Shown here one piece after another: positions 53,936 to 62,285 of a DNA stretch of 64,000 nucleotides; the stretch's first letter is position 1, and every line of letters begins with the position of its first letter. The notes under the pieces were generated by a model that was not told the DNA's origin, ran no database searches, and saw only the letters and a program-made list of their open reading frames with translations. The stretch is from Paraburkholderia sp. Ac-20340 (GTDB lineage Bacteria > Pseudomonadota > Gammaproteobacteria > Burkholderiales > Burkholderiaceae). The translations under genes and the position numbers were made by a program. The stretch covers positions 124,001 to 188,000 of the forward strand of contig NZ_JAAGPR010000001.1 in assembly GCF_017104965.1 (NCBI RefSeq). The letters run 5' to 3'.

Positions 53936-53951
53936 ACCTACTGGAGTAGGT
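53936..53951. promoter_or_regulatory. 16-bp perfect palindrome upstream of the lectin gene
   Basis: ACCTACT (53936-53942) and AGTAGGT (53945-53951) flank GG, 69 bases before the lectin ATG. It resembles a lux-box-like dyad in its ACCT/AGGT ends, but a standard lux box is 20 bp, so a CepR/LuxR site is only a hypothesis. Confidence 0.4.
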
Positions 53952-54694
53952 GTGAGTATCGTATCGATTAAAAATAGAAAAAAATTCCAGGCAATCAAAT
54001 AATATGGAATGGATATTTATTCGATTTGAGTGGGTTTTGAAATAAATCTGAATTGATGCGATATGTCGATTTAATCGTTATCGAATGACTTTTCGCGCGA
54101 CGCGAAGCGCATTTGCATGGCCGCGTCTCCCTCCTTGCATTCGTCCGCGATGGATCGGATCGCACCGCAACGGACCGTGTTCGATCAGCGTGCCGCGAAT
54201 GCGATAGAACGTCGTGCCCGGTCGGCCCGCACGTTCGCGCAGTCCTCAGGAATGGTGGCGCAGCTTTTTTTTCGTTTCAGGAATAGAAGATGCTAAAGAG
54301 CGTTTTAAATCGATTTTTCCGCTAGCGGGAAACCCTTGCATCGAAAATGCATAGGTCCTATCTTCGCGGCATCTATGACCGGCTTTAAAGCGGCAAGAAT
54401 GAAAGAACATTAAAGATCATTGAATAATTACCGATTCCCCCGCAAGCGATGCGAATTCCGTGCCGAGGGCGAGCCTTCTGCGATAACGACTGTTGACCGT
54501 CTCGCGCGATCGATTGATTAAATCAATTCGTATGAATATTGACCAGAAAGTGTCCGGCGGACTAATCTGCAAATAACAAACATCTAGTCAGCGTTTGATC
54601 TATCGGCCTTCATTCGGACCGCATCAGCGCAGAATAGCCGGATGAAGTGAGTTATGCATTTAGCGTAGGCGTCGAAGTTCAGCGATCGAGGCTA
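53952..54694. other. 743-bp non-coding region upstream of flhD
   Basis: No gene supported. It is the long leader/promoter region of flhD (typical for this regulator) and the upstream region of the lectin gene. It contains a 15-bp palindrome ATTGATT-A-AATCAAT at 54513-54527, a CCGCTAGCGG palindrome near 54328, and a T8 run near 54270. AT-rich stretches at 53960-54080 and 54380-54570 are expected sites for H-NS-type or multiple regulators. Confidence 0.5.
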
Positions 54695-55018
54695 ATGAAC
54701 ATGAACTCTCTCGACATTCAGGAAAGTATTCGCGAAGTCAATCTCTCTTACCTCATGCTGGCGCAGCGTATGTTGCGCGAGGATCGGGCAATCGGCATGT
54801 TCCGGCTTGGACTGGCCGGCGAAGTGGCAGATGTGCTGGCGGGCCTGTCGCTGTCTCAGGTCGTGAAGCTCGCTTCGTCGGATCATCTGTTGTGCGCGTT
54901 CCGCTTCAACGATCACATGCTGCTGTCGTCACTCACGCAGCCTTCGAAGCACATCGAAATCGCATCGGCCCACGCTGCCATTCTGATGGCTGGGCATCCC
55001 GTCGAACTCCTGGTCTAG
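54695..55018 (+). CDS. flhD: flagellar master regulator FlhD
   Basis: A 107-residue FlhD: SIREVNLSYLMLAQRMLRED at the N-terminus, then FRLGLAGEVADVLAGLSLSQ and LLCAFRFNDHMLLSSLT, matching the all-helical FlhD fold. FlhD4C2 activates class II flagellar genes. The ATG at 54695 has GAGG before it; an ATG at 54701 is an alternative. flhC follows 16 bases later. No motility or chemotaxis gene lies in the window. Confidence 0.9.
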   Translation: MNMNSLDIQESIREVNLSYLMLAQRMLREDRAIGMFRLGLAGEVADVLAGLSLSQVVKLASSDHLLCAFRFNDHMLLSSLTQPSKHIEIASAHAAILMAGHPVELLV

Positions 55019-55034
55019 GCTCGCACATAACGTC

Positions 55035-55664
55035 ATGAATACAGTGGCCAGAAAGAGCGTCACCGAAGACGCGCAGGAAGTGTTTCGCGCCGTCGCGCTT
55101 ATCGAACTCGGCGCGCGCATGCAGGTGCTCGAAAGCGAACTCACGCTGTCGCGCGATCGCCTGATACGGCTTTATCGCGAAGTGCGCGGCGTTTCGCCAC
55201 CAAAAGGCATGCTGCCGTTTTCCGCCGATTGGTACATGCCGTGGATGCCCAATATCCACGCCTCGCTGTTCTTCAATACCTATCTGTTTCTGAAGAAAGA
55301 GGCGAGTTGCTCGCATCTCGATGCGCTCACGAAGGGATATCGGCTCTATCTCGAGCATTGCACACGCACCGATGCCGAACCCGTGCTCGACTTGACGCGC
55401 GCGTGGACGCTGGTGCGTTTCTTCGAAGCGGAGATGCTGCAACTCACTGCGTGCTGCCGATGTACGGGCAAGTTCGTCGCGCACAAGCACGATCTGCAGA
55501 AGGGCGTGGTGTGCGGCGCGTGCCAGCCGCCGTCGCGTGCGGGCAAGACGCGCAAGGCGGCAGCACGGGCAGTGGTCGAGGCATCGGTGGTGCAGACCTT
55601 CGTGGAGGTCGCGGACGACGTCGCCATCGAAGCCGTGAACGAGGAGACCGTGCAGGCGGCGTGA
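55035..55664 (+). CDS. flhC: flagellar master regulator FlhC
   Basis: A 209-residue FlhC. The helical N-terminal part has AQEVFRAVALIELGARMQVL, RLIRLYREVRGVSPPKG and LPFSADWYMPWMPNIHAS. The zinc-binding cysteine cluster is in ACCRCTGKF and GVVCGACQPP. It has a C-terminal extension (about 30 residues) beyond the enteric protein, as in other Burkholderiaceae. It partners with FlhD as the DNA-binding subunit. Confidence 0.9.
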   Translation: MNTVARKSVTEDAQEVFRAVALIELGARMQVLESELTLSRDRLIRLYREVRGVSPPKGMLPFSADWYMPWMPNIHASLFFNTYLFLKKEASCSHLDALTKGYRLYLEHCTRTDAEPVLDLTRAWTLVRFFEAEMLQLTACCRCTGKFVAHKHDLQKGVVCGACQPPSRAGKTRKAAARAVVEASVVQTFVEVADDVAIEAVNEETVQAA

Positions 55665-55710
55665 GTGTCTATGCCGCCTGGCACTGCCTGCAACGGGCGC
55701 GCAATCAGAA

Positions 55711-56475
55711 TCAGATCTGCTGCTGGCCGCCATCGACGAACAGTTCGATGCCGTTCACGAAGCTCGCATCGTCCGAAGCGAGGAACAGCGCGGCGCTGGC
55801 GATTTCGTTGGGCTCGCCCAGACGGCCCATCGGAATTTGCGCGGCCAGGTAATCGGCGAGACCCTGGCGCTGGGCCGCGTCGTCACCGGCGAGGTCGAGC
55901 AGACCGGGCGTGCGTGTCGCGCCGGGGCTGATCGTATTCACGCGGATGCGGCGGTCCTTGAGGTCCAGAATCCAGCTACGGGCGAAGGCGCGCACGGCGG
56001 CCTTCGAAGCCGAATACACGCTGAATGCAGCGGTGCCCGCGCTGCCGGCCGTCGATCCAGTGAGGATTACCGAAGCGCCTTCGGCCAGCAGCGGCAGCGC
56101 TTTTTGCACCGTGAACAGCACGCCCTTCACATTGCGATCGAAGGTGTCATCGTAATGTTCTTCGGTGATGCTGCCGAAAGGCAGCATCGAGCCGCCGCCT
56201 GCGTTGGCGAACAGCACATCCAGACGTCCTTGTTCTTCCTTGATCTGTGCGTACAGCGCGTCGAGTTCCGTGAGCTTCGTGGAATCGACGCGCACGCCGC
56301 TCGCCTGGCCGCCCGCTTCGCGGATGCTCTTCACGGCTGCATCGAGTTCGGCCTGACGACGGCCCGTGAGGTAGACGTGCGCGCCTTCGGCGGCGAAACG
56401 TTGCGCAGTGGCGAGGCCGATCCCGCTGGTTGCGCCGGTGACGAGTGCGATCTTGTTGTCGAGTTTGCGTGCCAT
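55711..56475 (-). CDS. short-chain dehydrogenase/reductase
   Basis: A 254-residue classical [18 protein letters not shown] (the NNAG position), the catalytic Ser in [15 protein letters not shown] (Y and K) and FVDGG at the end. It is divergent from the ECF sigma gene; two palindromes lie in between at 56559-56596. Substrate unknown. Confidence 0.86.
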   Translation of the reverse strand: MARKLDNKIALVTGATSGIGLATAQRFAAEGAHVYLTGRRQAELDAAVKSIREAGGQASGVRVDSTKLTELDALYAQIKEEQGRLDVLFANAGGGSMLPFGSITEEHYDDTFDRNVKGVLFTVQKALPLLAEGASVILTGSTAGSAGTAAFSVYSASKAAVRAFARSWILDLKDRRIRVNTISPGATRTPGLLDLAGDDAAQRQGLADYLAAQIPMGRLGEPNEIASAALFLASDDASFVNGIELFVDGGQQQI

Positions 56476-56558
56476 GGTGTTGCTCCTTTCATCAAGTCAG
56501 TGGATGGGTGTGTTGGGTGTTGCGTGCTGCGATGAGAGGAGAATATCGACGTCCCGCG

Positions 56559-56596
56559 TATTTCGAAATAGAATTGGTTGCAAGCCAACGTTGCAA
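56559..56596. promoter_or_regulatory. two adjacent palindromes in a divergent promoter region
   Basis: TATTTCGAAATA (56559-56570) is a perfect 12-bp palindrome and TTGCAA (56578-56583) / TTGCAA (56591-56596) are the two halves of a 19-bp palindrome with a 7-base spacer. They sit 80-120 bases upstream of the SDR start. A LysR- or TetR-type operator is possible; the regulator is not adjacent. Confidence 0.45.
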
Positions 56597-56704
56597 AAAT
56601 GAAATGATGAGAGGCACTGCCTGACCAGGTGCTCGCACAACGCACACGCAAAAAAATTTTCACGTCGGCCACAATATTCTTTGCGCTGATTCGTCTTCAG
56701 CAGC

Positions 56705-57292
56705 ATGGAACCGCCACCCACTTCGCAGCCGATGACCGACCGAGATAGCGACATCACCGCGACTGTGGTGCGCGAGCGTACAAGGCTCGTGAATTTCATC
56801 CGGCGTCGCATTCGCGACCCGGACGATGCCGAGGACATCCTGCAGGATGTCTTCCATGAATTCGTGCAGGCCTACCGGCTGCCCGCGCCAATCGAGCAGG
56901 CGAGCGCATGGCTGTTTCGCGCCGCGCGCAATCGTATTGTCGATCGCTTTCGCAAGAAGAAAGAGCAACCGCTGGCGGAGCTGGCGCAAGCCGAATCAGA
57001 GGACGAAGCGGGCAGTGAATATCGGCTCGACCTGGCTTTGCCTGCACACGATGCCGGGCCGGAAGCACTCTATGCACGCACGCTGGTGCTCAAAGCCTTG
57101 CAGGACGCGCTCGACGAATTGCCGCTGAATCAACGTGAAATCTTTATCGCCCACGAACTGGAGGGGCGCTCGTTCAAGGAAATGGCGGCGCAAAGCGGCG
57201 TCACGCTCAATACGCTGCTTGCGCGCAAACGCTATGCGGTTTTGCATTTGCGCACGCGCCTGCAGACCATTTATGAAGAACTGGATATTTAA
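56705..57292 (+). CDS. ECF-type sigma factor
   Basis: A 195-residue sigma-70-family factor of the extracytoplasmic-function type: region 2 with RLVNFIRRRIRDPDDAEDIL and AWLFRAARNRIVDRF, region 4 with LNQREIFIAHELEGRSFKEM and SGVTLNTLLARKR. A second in-frame ATG at 56732 could be the start. No anti-sigma gene follows; instead come a small membrane protein (12 bases) and a ferredoxin, a grouping I do not recognise as a described ECF system. The membrane protein may act as its regulator. Confidence 0.83.
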   Translation: MEPPPTSQPMTDRDSDITATVVRERTRLVNFIRRRIRDPDDAEDILQDVFHEFVQAYRLPAPIEQASAWLFRAARNRIVDRFRKKKEQPLAELAQAESEDEAGSEYRLDLALPAHDAGPEALYARTLVLKALQDALDELPLNQREIFIAHELEGRSFKEMAAQSGVTLNTLLARKRYAVLHLRTRLQTIYEELDI

Positions 57293-57304
57293 AGGAGTCG
57301 ATGG

Positions 57305-57622
57305 ATGAAATTCCGAATCCGATGTGCGGGTAAGGCCTTGTTTGTGATCGTCGCTATCGGCGTGCTGGGTTGGGTTGTGATGTCGTTGTGGAACTGGGTG
57401 ATTCCGGCGCTTTTTGTCGGCGCGCGCACGATTGACTTTGCCCACGCGCTGGGACTGCTGGTATTGAGCCGCATCCTGTTCGGCGGATTTCGCGGACACG
57501 GCGGCGGCTGGCGGCAACGCCGTCACTGGCGCAAATGGGAAGCGATGACGCCGGAAGAGCGCGAGCACTTCCAGTCGGCATGGCGTTCGGGACGCGCGCG
57601 GCGCAGCGGGGAGGAAGCATGA
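57305..57622 (+). CDS. small membrane protein, putative ECF-sigma partner
   Basis: A 105-residue protein with one or two hydrophobic helices (ALFVIVAIGVLGWVVMSLW and ALGLLVLSRILFGGF) followed by a basic Gly/Arg tail with WEAMTPEEREHFQSAW. It is 12 bases after the sigma gene and overlaps the ferredoxin start by 4 bases. It may hold the sigma factor at the membrane, but no anti-sigma domain is recognisable, so the role is unknown. Confidence 0.7.
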   Translation: MKFRIRCAGKALFVIVAIGVLGWVVMSLWNWVIPALFVGARTIDFAHALGLLVLSRILFGGFRGHGGGWRQRRHWRKWEAMTPEEREHFQSAWRSGRARRSGEEA

Positions 57623-57915
57623 GCGCGACATTGACGCGCGACTGCAAGCAGGCACCGGGCGTGATCGCGCCCGTGGTGGACCTGAAGCGTTGCGAAGGCA
57701 AGGGCGATTGCGTGGAAGTCTGCCCGGAGAATGTGTTTGAAATACGCCGTATCGATGAGGACGATTATCGCAAGCTCGATTTTCTTCATCGGCTCAAGCA
57801 GCGGGTGCACGGCATGAAGGTTGCCTATACGCCTAATGCAGACGCCTGCCGCTCGTGCGGACTGTGCGTGACGGCGTGCCCCGAACGCGCGATCAAGCTC
57901 GCCAGAACGGCTTGA
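57619..57915 (+). CDS. ferredoxin with one 4Fe-4S and one modified cluster motif
   Basis: A 98-residue low-potential ferredoxin. The C-terminal motif CRSCGLCVTACP is a normal four-cysteine 4Fe-4S site. The N-terminal motif RCEGKGDCVEVCP has lysine in place of the second cysteine (C-x2-K-x2-C-x3-CP), so it would bind a 3Fe-4S cluster or none. The ATG at 57619 overlaps the membrane-protein stop by 4 bases; GAGGAAG precedes it. It is an electron carrier for an unknown enzyme. Confidence 0.83.
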   Translation: MSATLTRDCKQAPGVIAPVVDLKRCEGKGDCVEVCPENVFEIRRIDEDDYRKLDFLHRLKQRVHGMKVAYTPNADACRSCGLCVTACPERAIKLARTA

Positions 57916-57986
57916 GGTGCTCATTCCGTACGCAGATGAATCATCTGAATGATTAGGCATACTACTCATCAATAGAAGGAGCGTTT

Positions 57987-58703
57987 ATGGAAACATCTAC
58001 TGCCACTCTGCTGCAGCGGCTTCACGCACAGAGCCATGCCGAAGTGATCGCGCGCGCCAAGGCGCAATTGCAGGGATCGAACGAGGGTTTCCTGAATATC
58101 GCGGACGAATATGAAACGCTCGCGCCCCGGCTGCGTGGACGGTATCTCGAAGCGCTCGGTCTATCGAGCGAAGACTTCGAATCCTCGCAGGGCACGCCGC
58201 TTTCGCTGGCGGTATCGGCGGAAACGGGCAGGCTGTTGCGCAATATGGTGTTGTCGAACCGCCCCGCGCGCATTCTCGAACTCGGCAGTTCCTGCGGCGT
58301 TTCCACGCTTTATTTCGCCGAGGCGTTGCGCACCCTGGGCAGTGGCGTGGTGCTCGCCACCGAACTCGATACGCGCAAATGCGCGCAATTGCGCGCCCAC
58401 GTGAGCGCGGCGGGCCTGGAGGATTACGTCGATCTGCGGGAGGGCGATGTGTTCCAGACCGTCGCAGGACTGGACGGCACGTTCGATATGGTGTTTATCG
58501 ACGTCTGGGCCGATACCTATCTGAGCCTGTTCATGCGCATCGAGCGCCTGTTGCGGCCCGGATCGATCGTGCTGGCGGACAATATGTACACGGCCGAATA
58601 CGCGGTTCAGCCGTTCAAGCAATACATCGAAGACAATCCACGCTTCTCGACCACGACGCTGGATTTCGAATCCGGCGTTGAATTCACCGTTGTCGTGGCT
58701 TAG
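57987..58703 (+). CDS. class I SAM-dependent O-methyltransferase
   Basis: A 238-residue Rossmann-type methyltransferase of the catechol/caffeoyl-CoA O-methyltransferase family: SAM-binding motif ILELGSSCGVSTLYFAEAL (E and G-rich loop), acidic end ATELDTRK, DMVFIDVWADTYLS with the metal/substrate Asp, and VLADNMYTAEYAVQ. It methylates a hydroxyl of a small molecule. It has an ATG with AAGGAGCG before it and is the last plus-strand gene of this group. Confidence 0.83.
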   Translation: METSTATLLQRLHAQSHAEVIARAKAQLQGSNEGFLNIADEYETLAPRLRGRYLEALGLSSEDFESSQGTPLSLAVSAETGRLLRNMVLSNRPARILELGSSCGVSTLYFAEALRTLGSGVVLATELDTRKCAQLRAHVSAAGLEDYVDLREGDVFQTVAGLDGTFDMVFIDVWADTYLSLFMRIERLLRPGSIVLADNMYTAEYAVQPFKQYIEDNPRFSTTTLDFESGVEFTVVVA

Positions 58704-58745
58704 GTGCTTATACCGAAGAAGCCGATAAAGCGTGGATGCCGGTGA

Positions 58746-59129
58746 TCAGGCCTTGCGCGCCAATACGTTTGCCGCGAAAGTTTTTGCGTGCGCTACGGCT
58801 TCCTGTGCATTGAGGAAGATGCCAAGCTCATCCCAGTTCTCTTCGACCGCATAAGTGCCTTTCGTGGCGAGCGCCCGCTGAACGCGCAATTGCGCCGCAT
58901 AGCGGCCGTCGTCCAGTGCCCGCGCGGTGGCGACGATCTTGTGCGGAGGGCCCGATCTCTCCGGCTGGATAAACTCGTGAGGACCGCCAGGTATGCCGAT
59001 ATCGCGCAGTGCATTCCTCGCGCGGCAATCCGGGCAGTAGAAGCACCAGCCCGCATCTTCCTGCTTTGAGCGGACCTGACCGCGAGCCAGCACGGCACGG
59101 CATTCAACGTTTTCGCAGATGAACGGCAT
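58746..59129 (-). CDS. conserved small protein with zinc-ribbon-like N-terminus
   Basis: A 127-residue protein with cysteines CENVEC and CFYCPDCRARN in the N-terminal 40 residues, a likely zinc ribbon, and a C-terminal 60-residue part (GTYAVEENWDELGIFLNAQE) reminiscent of small Burkholderiaceae conserved proteins. The ATG has a CGGAGAC site. Function unknown; not adjacent to a recognisable pathway. Confidence 0.6.
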   Translation of the reverse strand: MPFICENVECRAVLARGQVRSKQEDAGWCFYCPDCRARNALRDIGIPGGPHEFIQPERSGPPHKIVATARALDDGRYAAQLRVQRALATKGTYAVEENWDELGIFLNAQEAVAHAKTFAANVLARKA

Positions 59130-59239
59130 CGCAGTCTCCGAAGTGGTTTGAGGGCAAGCCTAGCACGTCGGAGGCCGCTCAACCATTGGCATTGTTGCCC
59201 TGGTGGTGGCTATGGAAAACCCTTAAATGGCGAATCGGA

Positions 59240-59920
59240 CTAACCGCCCAGCGCAATGATGGCGGCAGTCAGCACGGTGCCGAGCAGCGTCATGGCAAAG
59301 CCGGCTTTCAAGGCGCCTGCACCGGTATAACGACCGAGCGCGAAGCCCGCGGCGAATAGCATGGCCAGCGTGAGCACGCGCGAGATGACCAGTGCGGTCA
59401 CGTGATCGCTCACGAGGAGGAAGGGCAGCGCAACCGGAAATGTCGATATGACCACCAGCAGAAAGATGCCGATTGCGCCGATAAAATCGTCGCGCTGGAA
59501 ATGCGCGCGCGGCGGCAGCGTAGTGGCGGCGGCCAGGCGCGAGCGGATGAGTTCGAGTTCGTTGTCGTCGACGAGCGGTTCGAGCGCCGGCGGTAAAGCG
59601 TTGCGCAATGCCTGGACGGCGGCGGCCGGGTCTTGTTCGCGCTTCACGGTCAGCGCCAGACTCAGGCGCTGACCGCGATCGGCGAGCGTGCGAACCAGAA
59701 ACATCACAGCGTCGGCGAGACCCCAGGCGAGATTGCATCCGAGCGCGGCAAAAAAGAGTTTGCGCCCGGCGTCTTCGCCTGCCGTCACGGCCTTGATGGC
59801 CCCCACGAACGTCAACGCCATAAACAGCCCAAAGCACAACTCGGTAACGCGATCGACCGTATTGAGAACGGGCTCGCGCTTGTCGGGAAGCGGCTGGCGT
59901 GACGGCGTGGTGGTACTCAT
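59240..59920 (-). CDS. VIT1/CCC1-like membrane protein
   Basis: A 226-residue integral-membrane protein with about five helices: ELCFGLFMALTFVGAI, KLFFAALGCNLAWGLADAVM, DFIGAIGIFLLVVISTFPV, SRVLTLAMLFAAGFALGRYT and AGFAMTLLGTVLTAAIIALG. The arrangement and GCNLAWG/DAVM segments resemble the VIT/CCC1 vacuolar iron/manganese transporter family, but the metal-binding glutamates of the family are not obvious. It may transport a divalent cation. Moderate confidence only. Confidence 0.6.
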   Translation of the reverse strand: MSTTTPSRQPLPDKREPVLNTVDRVTELCFGLFMALTFVGAIKAVTAGEDAGRKLFFAALGCNLAWGLADAVMFLVRTLADRGQRLSLALTVKREQDPAAAVQALRNALPPALEPLVDDNELELIRSRLAAATTLPPRAHFQRDDFIGAIGIFLLVVISTFPVALPFLLVSDHVTALVISRVLTLAMLFAAGFALGRYTGAGALKAGFAMTLLGTVLTAAIIALGG

Positions 59921-60026
59921 GGGGCCTCGTGCGGGAGCCGATGGAGACTTGCAGAAGATACGCCATTGTTTGAAATGGCTCGCTGCAAATCGCTCATCGG
60001 CGCAGTGATCGGCTAGCTACGCCCGC

Positions 60027-62012
60027 CTAGAACATATAACGCAGCGATGCCGATCCGGCGAGCGACGCCGCGCCATGATGGCCGGCCGTGCCGGACACGC
60101 GGATTTCTGCGCTGGTCGGGCCTTTGCGCGCGGCCAGCCGGAGCGCCGCCACGCCGAGATAACGCGTGTCATAGGCGGCGATCTGGCTGATGCTATAGCC
60201 TTCCACCGTGCCCGTGCTGGTGACCGTCGGCGAATTCAGTGCTTCTTCAAAGCCCAGCGTCATGCCGGGCGTAAATGTCCATTTGCCGAGCGCAAGATCG
60301 TTGATATCCAGATCGACCATGGCGCGCGCCGTCAATTGATCGTGCTTGATGGCCTGCATATCGAGCGCGACTTCGCTGCCCGTTTCCTGGAAGCCCTTGA
60401 TTTTCGCCTGCGTATAGCGCAAACCAATTTGCGGCGTAATGGTGAATGACTTCAGCTGGAAGCGCTTGCCGAACATGCCTGTTGCGCTGTACAGCCATTG
60501 ATGCGAGCCGCCGGTCGCGGTGCCCAGGCCGTCGCCGAGCACGCGCGTGGAGTCGTACGTACCTTCGCTGGCCATCAGCATGCCGCTCACGAATGTGCCG
60601 CTATTGACGGCGCCCAGTGCGTATCGCGCACCGCCGACGATCTGCACGCTGTCCATCGAAGCGGTCGCGCCTGCGCTCTCGGGACGCTGGTTTTCGCTAC
60701 CGACCGCTGCGTAGAGCGTCAGGCGAGGCGTGACGCGTTGGGTCGTGCCAATCAGAATGCCGCTTTCTTCGGATTTGCTATTCGCGCTGCCGGTTGCGCC
60801 CGAGGCCGTAGCAATATCGCTCCAGACGGAAACCCAGACCGGATGCTCGGGCTTGCCATCGGTCGAGAGCGAGCCGAAATCGCGAATGGCCGATTCCACC
60901 GCGAGCGGCTGATTCATCAGGTACGCCAGCGCGTCCGCGTGAATCTGGCCGCCGATGCGGTTTTCCATGCCATCGAGCGTGCCCGCATCGATTGCCGATT
61001 GCAGGAAATAATTGAAAGCGGTGTAGTTGCCGGAGAGCGAACTGTTCTGCAGATTCCGCAGGAGCGCTGCGCCAGCGGATGCATTGCCGCGCATCGACGC
61101 CTGGCCGGGCAGCGAGTTGTAATAGACCATTTTCGCGCGCAGCACGTAAATATCGGCCATCGACAGACCCAGGCCTTCAGTCAGATAGTTCGTCACCGAA
61201 CCATATTCGGAAACGATTTCGGCCAGCGCGGAAGTCAGCCAGCTTGAATTGACGCTGTAGATTTCCTTGATGGCCTCGGCCATCTGCTCGCCCACGGTTG
61301 AGCCGTAAAGCGCCGAATAGTAAGTCAATGCCGCTTCGTAATAAGCCTCGATGGTGGCCGCCGAATACGAATTGGTGGCCAGATAATCGGTCATGATCTG
61401 GCTCGACGAAACCCCCGCGATACTTTCGAGCAGCACGGCCGCCCAGCCCGTGCGGTCCTTGCCCGAGGTGCAGTGAATCAGCGCGGCGCTGTCGCCGTGT
61501 GCGAGTGCGAGCAGCAGTTGCGCGAACTCGCTGCGCTCGCTGGCGTCGGTCACGAAGCTGTCGTACATCGACGTCATGTAGGCGTCGGCGCCCGCGACCG
61601 AGGTGTAGGCGCTGCTGGTCGCGGTCACGGTAGTCGACGCGAGGATGTTGATGTTGGTGTCCGTCGCGCCGGCCACGCTCGCATCCGGCGCGGCGGCGAT
61701 TTCGCTGGTGGTGCGCAGGTCGTAGATGCTCGTGATGCCGAGTGCCTCGAGCGTGGCGGCATCGGCCGCGCTCAGACTCGACAATGCGCTCGAACGATAG
61801 AACACGCCCGTGCGCATCACACCGTCGTTGGCGACGCTGTTGCTATAGCCGGTCCCGCCGTACAAGGTCGAGATGCCGGCGATGTCGCGGAAGTTCGCGA
61901 GCGTCGAGAGGATCGGGGTATCGATGGCATAGGTGACGTCGCTGGCGTGGGCGTAATTGATCGTCAGACACAGGCTGGTCACCGCGCACGCAATGGCGTT
62001 CCGTGGTTGCAT
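60027..62012 (-). CDS. secreted tyrosine-phosphatase fused to an autotransporter beta-barrel
   Basis: A 661-residue protein. Signal peptide 1-23 ending AHA. Residues about 25-295 are an IphP/Tyr_phosphatase_3-type phosphatase: FRDIAG (41-46), YDLR (97-100), and the P-loop HCTSGKDRTG (180-189) with catalytic C181 and R187. From about 390 to 661 follows an autotransporter-type barrel of alternating hydrophobic strands (VWVSVWSD, RLTLYAAVGSE) ending in the outer-membrane terminal YMF. So a phosphatase would be displayed or released at the surface by a type V route. ATG at 62012 with GAAAGGAAAA. It is divergent from a TetR regulator and sits behind two palindromes. Confidence 0.85.
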   Translation of the reverse strand: MQPRNAIACAVTSLCLTINYAHASDVTYAIDTPILSTLANFRDIAGISTLYGGTGYSNSVANDGVMRTGVFYRSSALSSLSAADAATLEALGITSIYDLRTTSEIAAAPDASVAGATDTNINILASTTVTATSSAYTSVAGADAYMTSMYDSFVTDASERSEFAQLLLALAHGDSAALIHCTSGKDRTGWAAVLLESIAGVSSSQIMTDYLATNSYSAATIEAYYEAALTYYSALYGSTVGEQMAEAIKEIYSVNSSWLTSALAEIVSEYGSVTNYLTEGLGLSMADIYVLRAKMVYYNSLPGQASMRGNASAGAALLRNLQNSSLSGNYTAFNYFLQSAIDAGTLDGMENRIGGQIHADALAYLMNQPLAVESAIRDFGSLSTDGKPEHPVWVSVWSDIATASGATGSANSKSEESGILIGTTQRVTPRLTLYAAVGSENQRPESAGATASMDSVQIVGGARYALGAVNSGTFVSGMLMASEGTYDSTRVLGDGLGTATGGSHQWLYSATGMFGKRFQLKSFTITPQIGLRYTQAKIKGFQETGSEVALDMQAIKHDQLTARAMVDLDINDLALGKWTFTPGMTLGFEEALNSPTVTSTGTVEGYSISQIAAYDTRYLGVAALRLAARKGPTSAEIRVSGTAGHHGAASLAGSASLRYMF

Positions 62013-62100
62013 ATTCTTGTTTTTCCTTTCTTTTGAAATAGTCGGCGCCCCGCCAAAGGCTGTCGCTACGGCGTTTCCCGGCGAATGGGCGGGCGCCATG

Positions 62101-62151
62101 GAAACATACGGATATGTATGTTTCATGAAAAAATACAGAGTTGTATTTTTT
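62101..62151. promoter_or_regulatory. two tandem 24-bp palindromes, candidate TetR operators
   Basis: Site 1: GAAACATAC (62101-62109) and GTATGTTTC (62116-62124) with 6-base spacer. Site 2: AAAAAATAC (62128-62136) and GTATTTTTT (62143-62151) with 6-base spacer. Both share the ATAC-N6-GTAT core and their centres are 27 bp apart. They lie 89 bases before the phosphatase start and 134 bases before the TetR start, so one regulator could control both. Confidence 0.72.
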
Positions 62152-62285
62152 GAATGGGTGTGTATCGAGAGGCCGGCATCGCCGCGCGATGGCTCGAAAT
62201 GTCCGGTCCGGGCCGCCTTGGCTGGCGCTCTAGTAAAATCGGGCTTTCCGTTTCTGGATTGCCAGACGGACCAGACCAGACCGAT

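Noticed and set aside
53936..53951. lux box (quorum-sensing operator)
   Set aside because: The palindrome is 16 bp with a 2-base centre; lux boxes are about 20 bp. Kept only as an unassigned palindrome.
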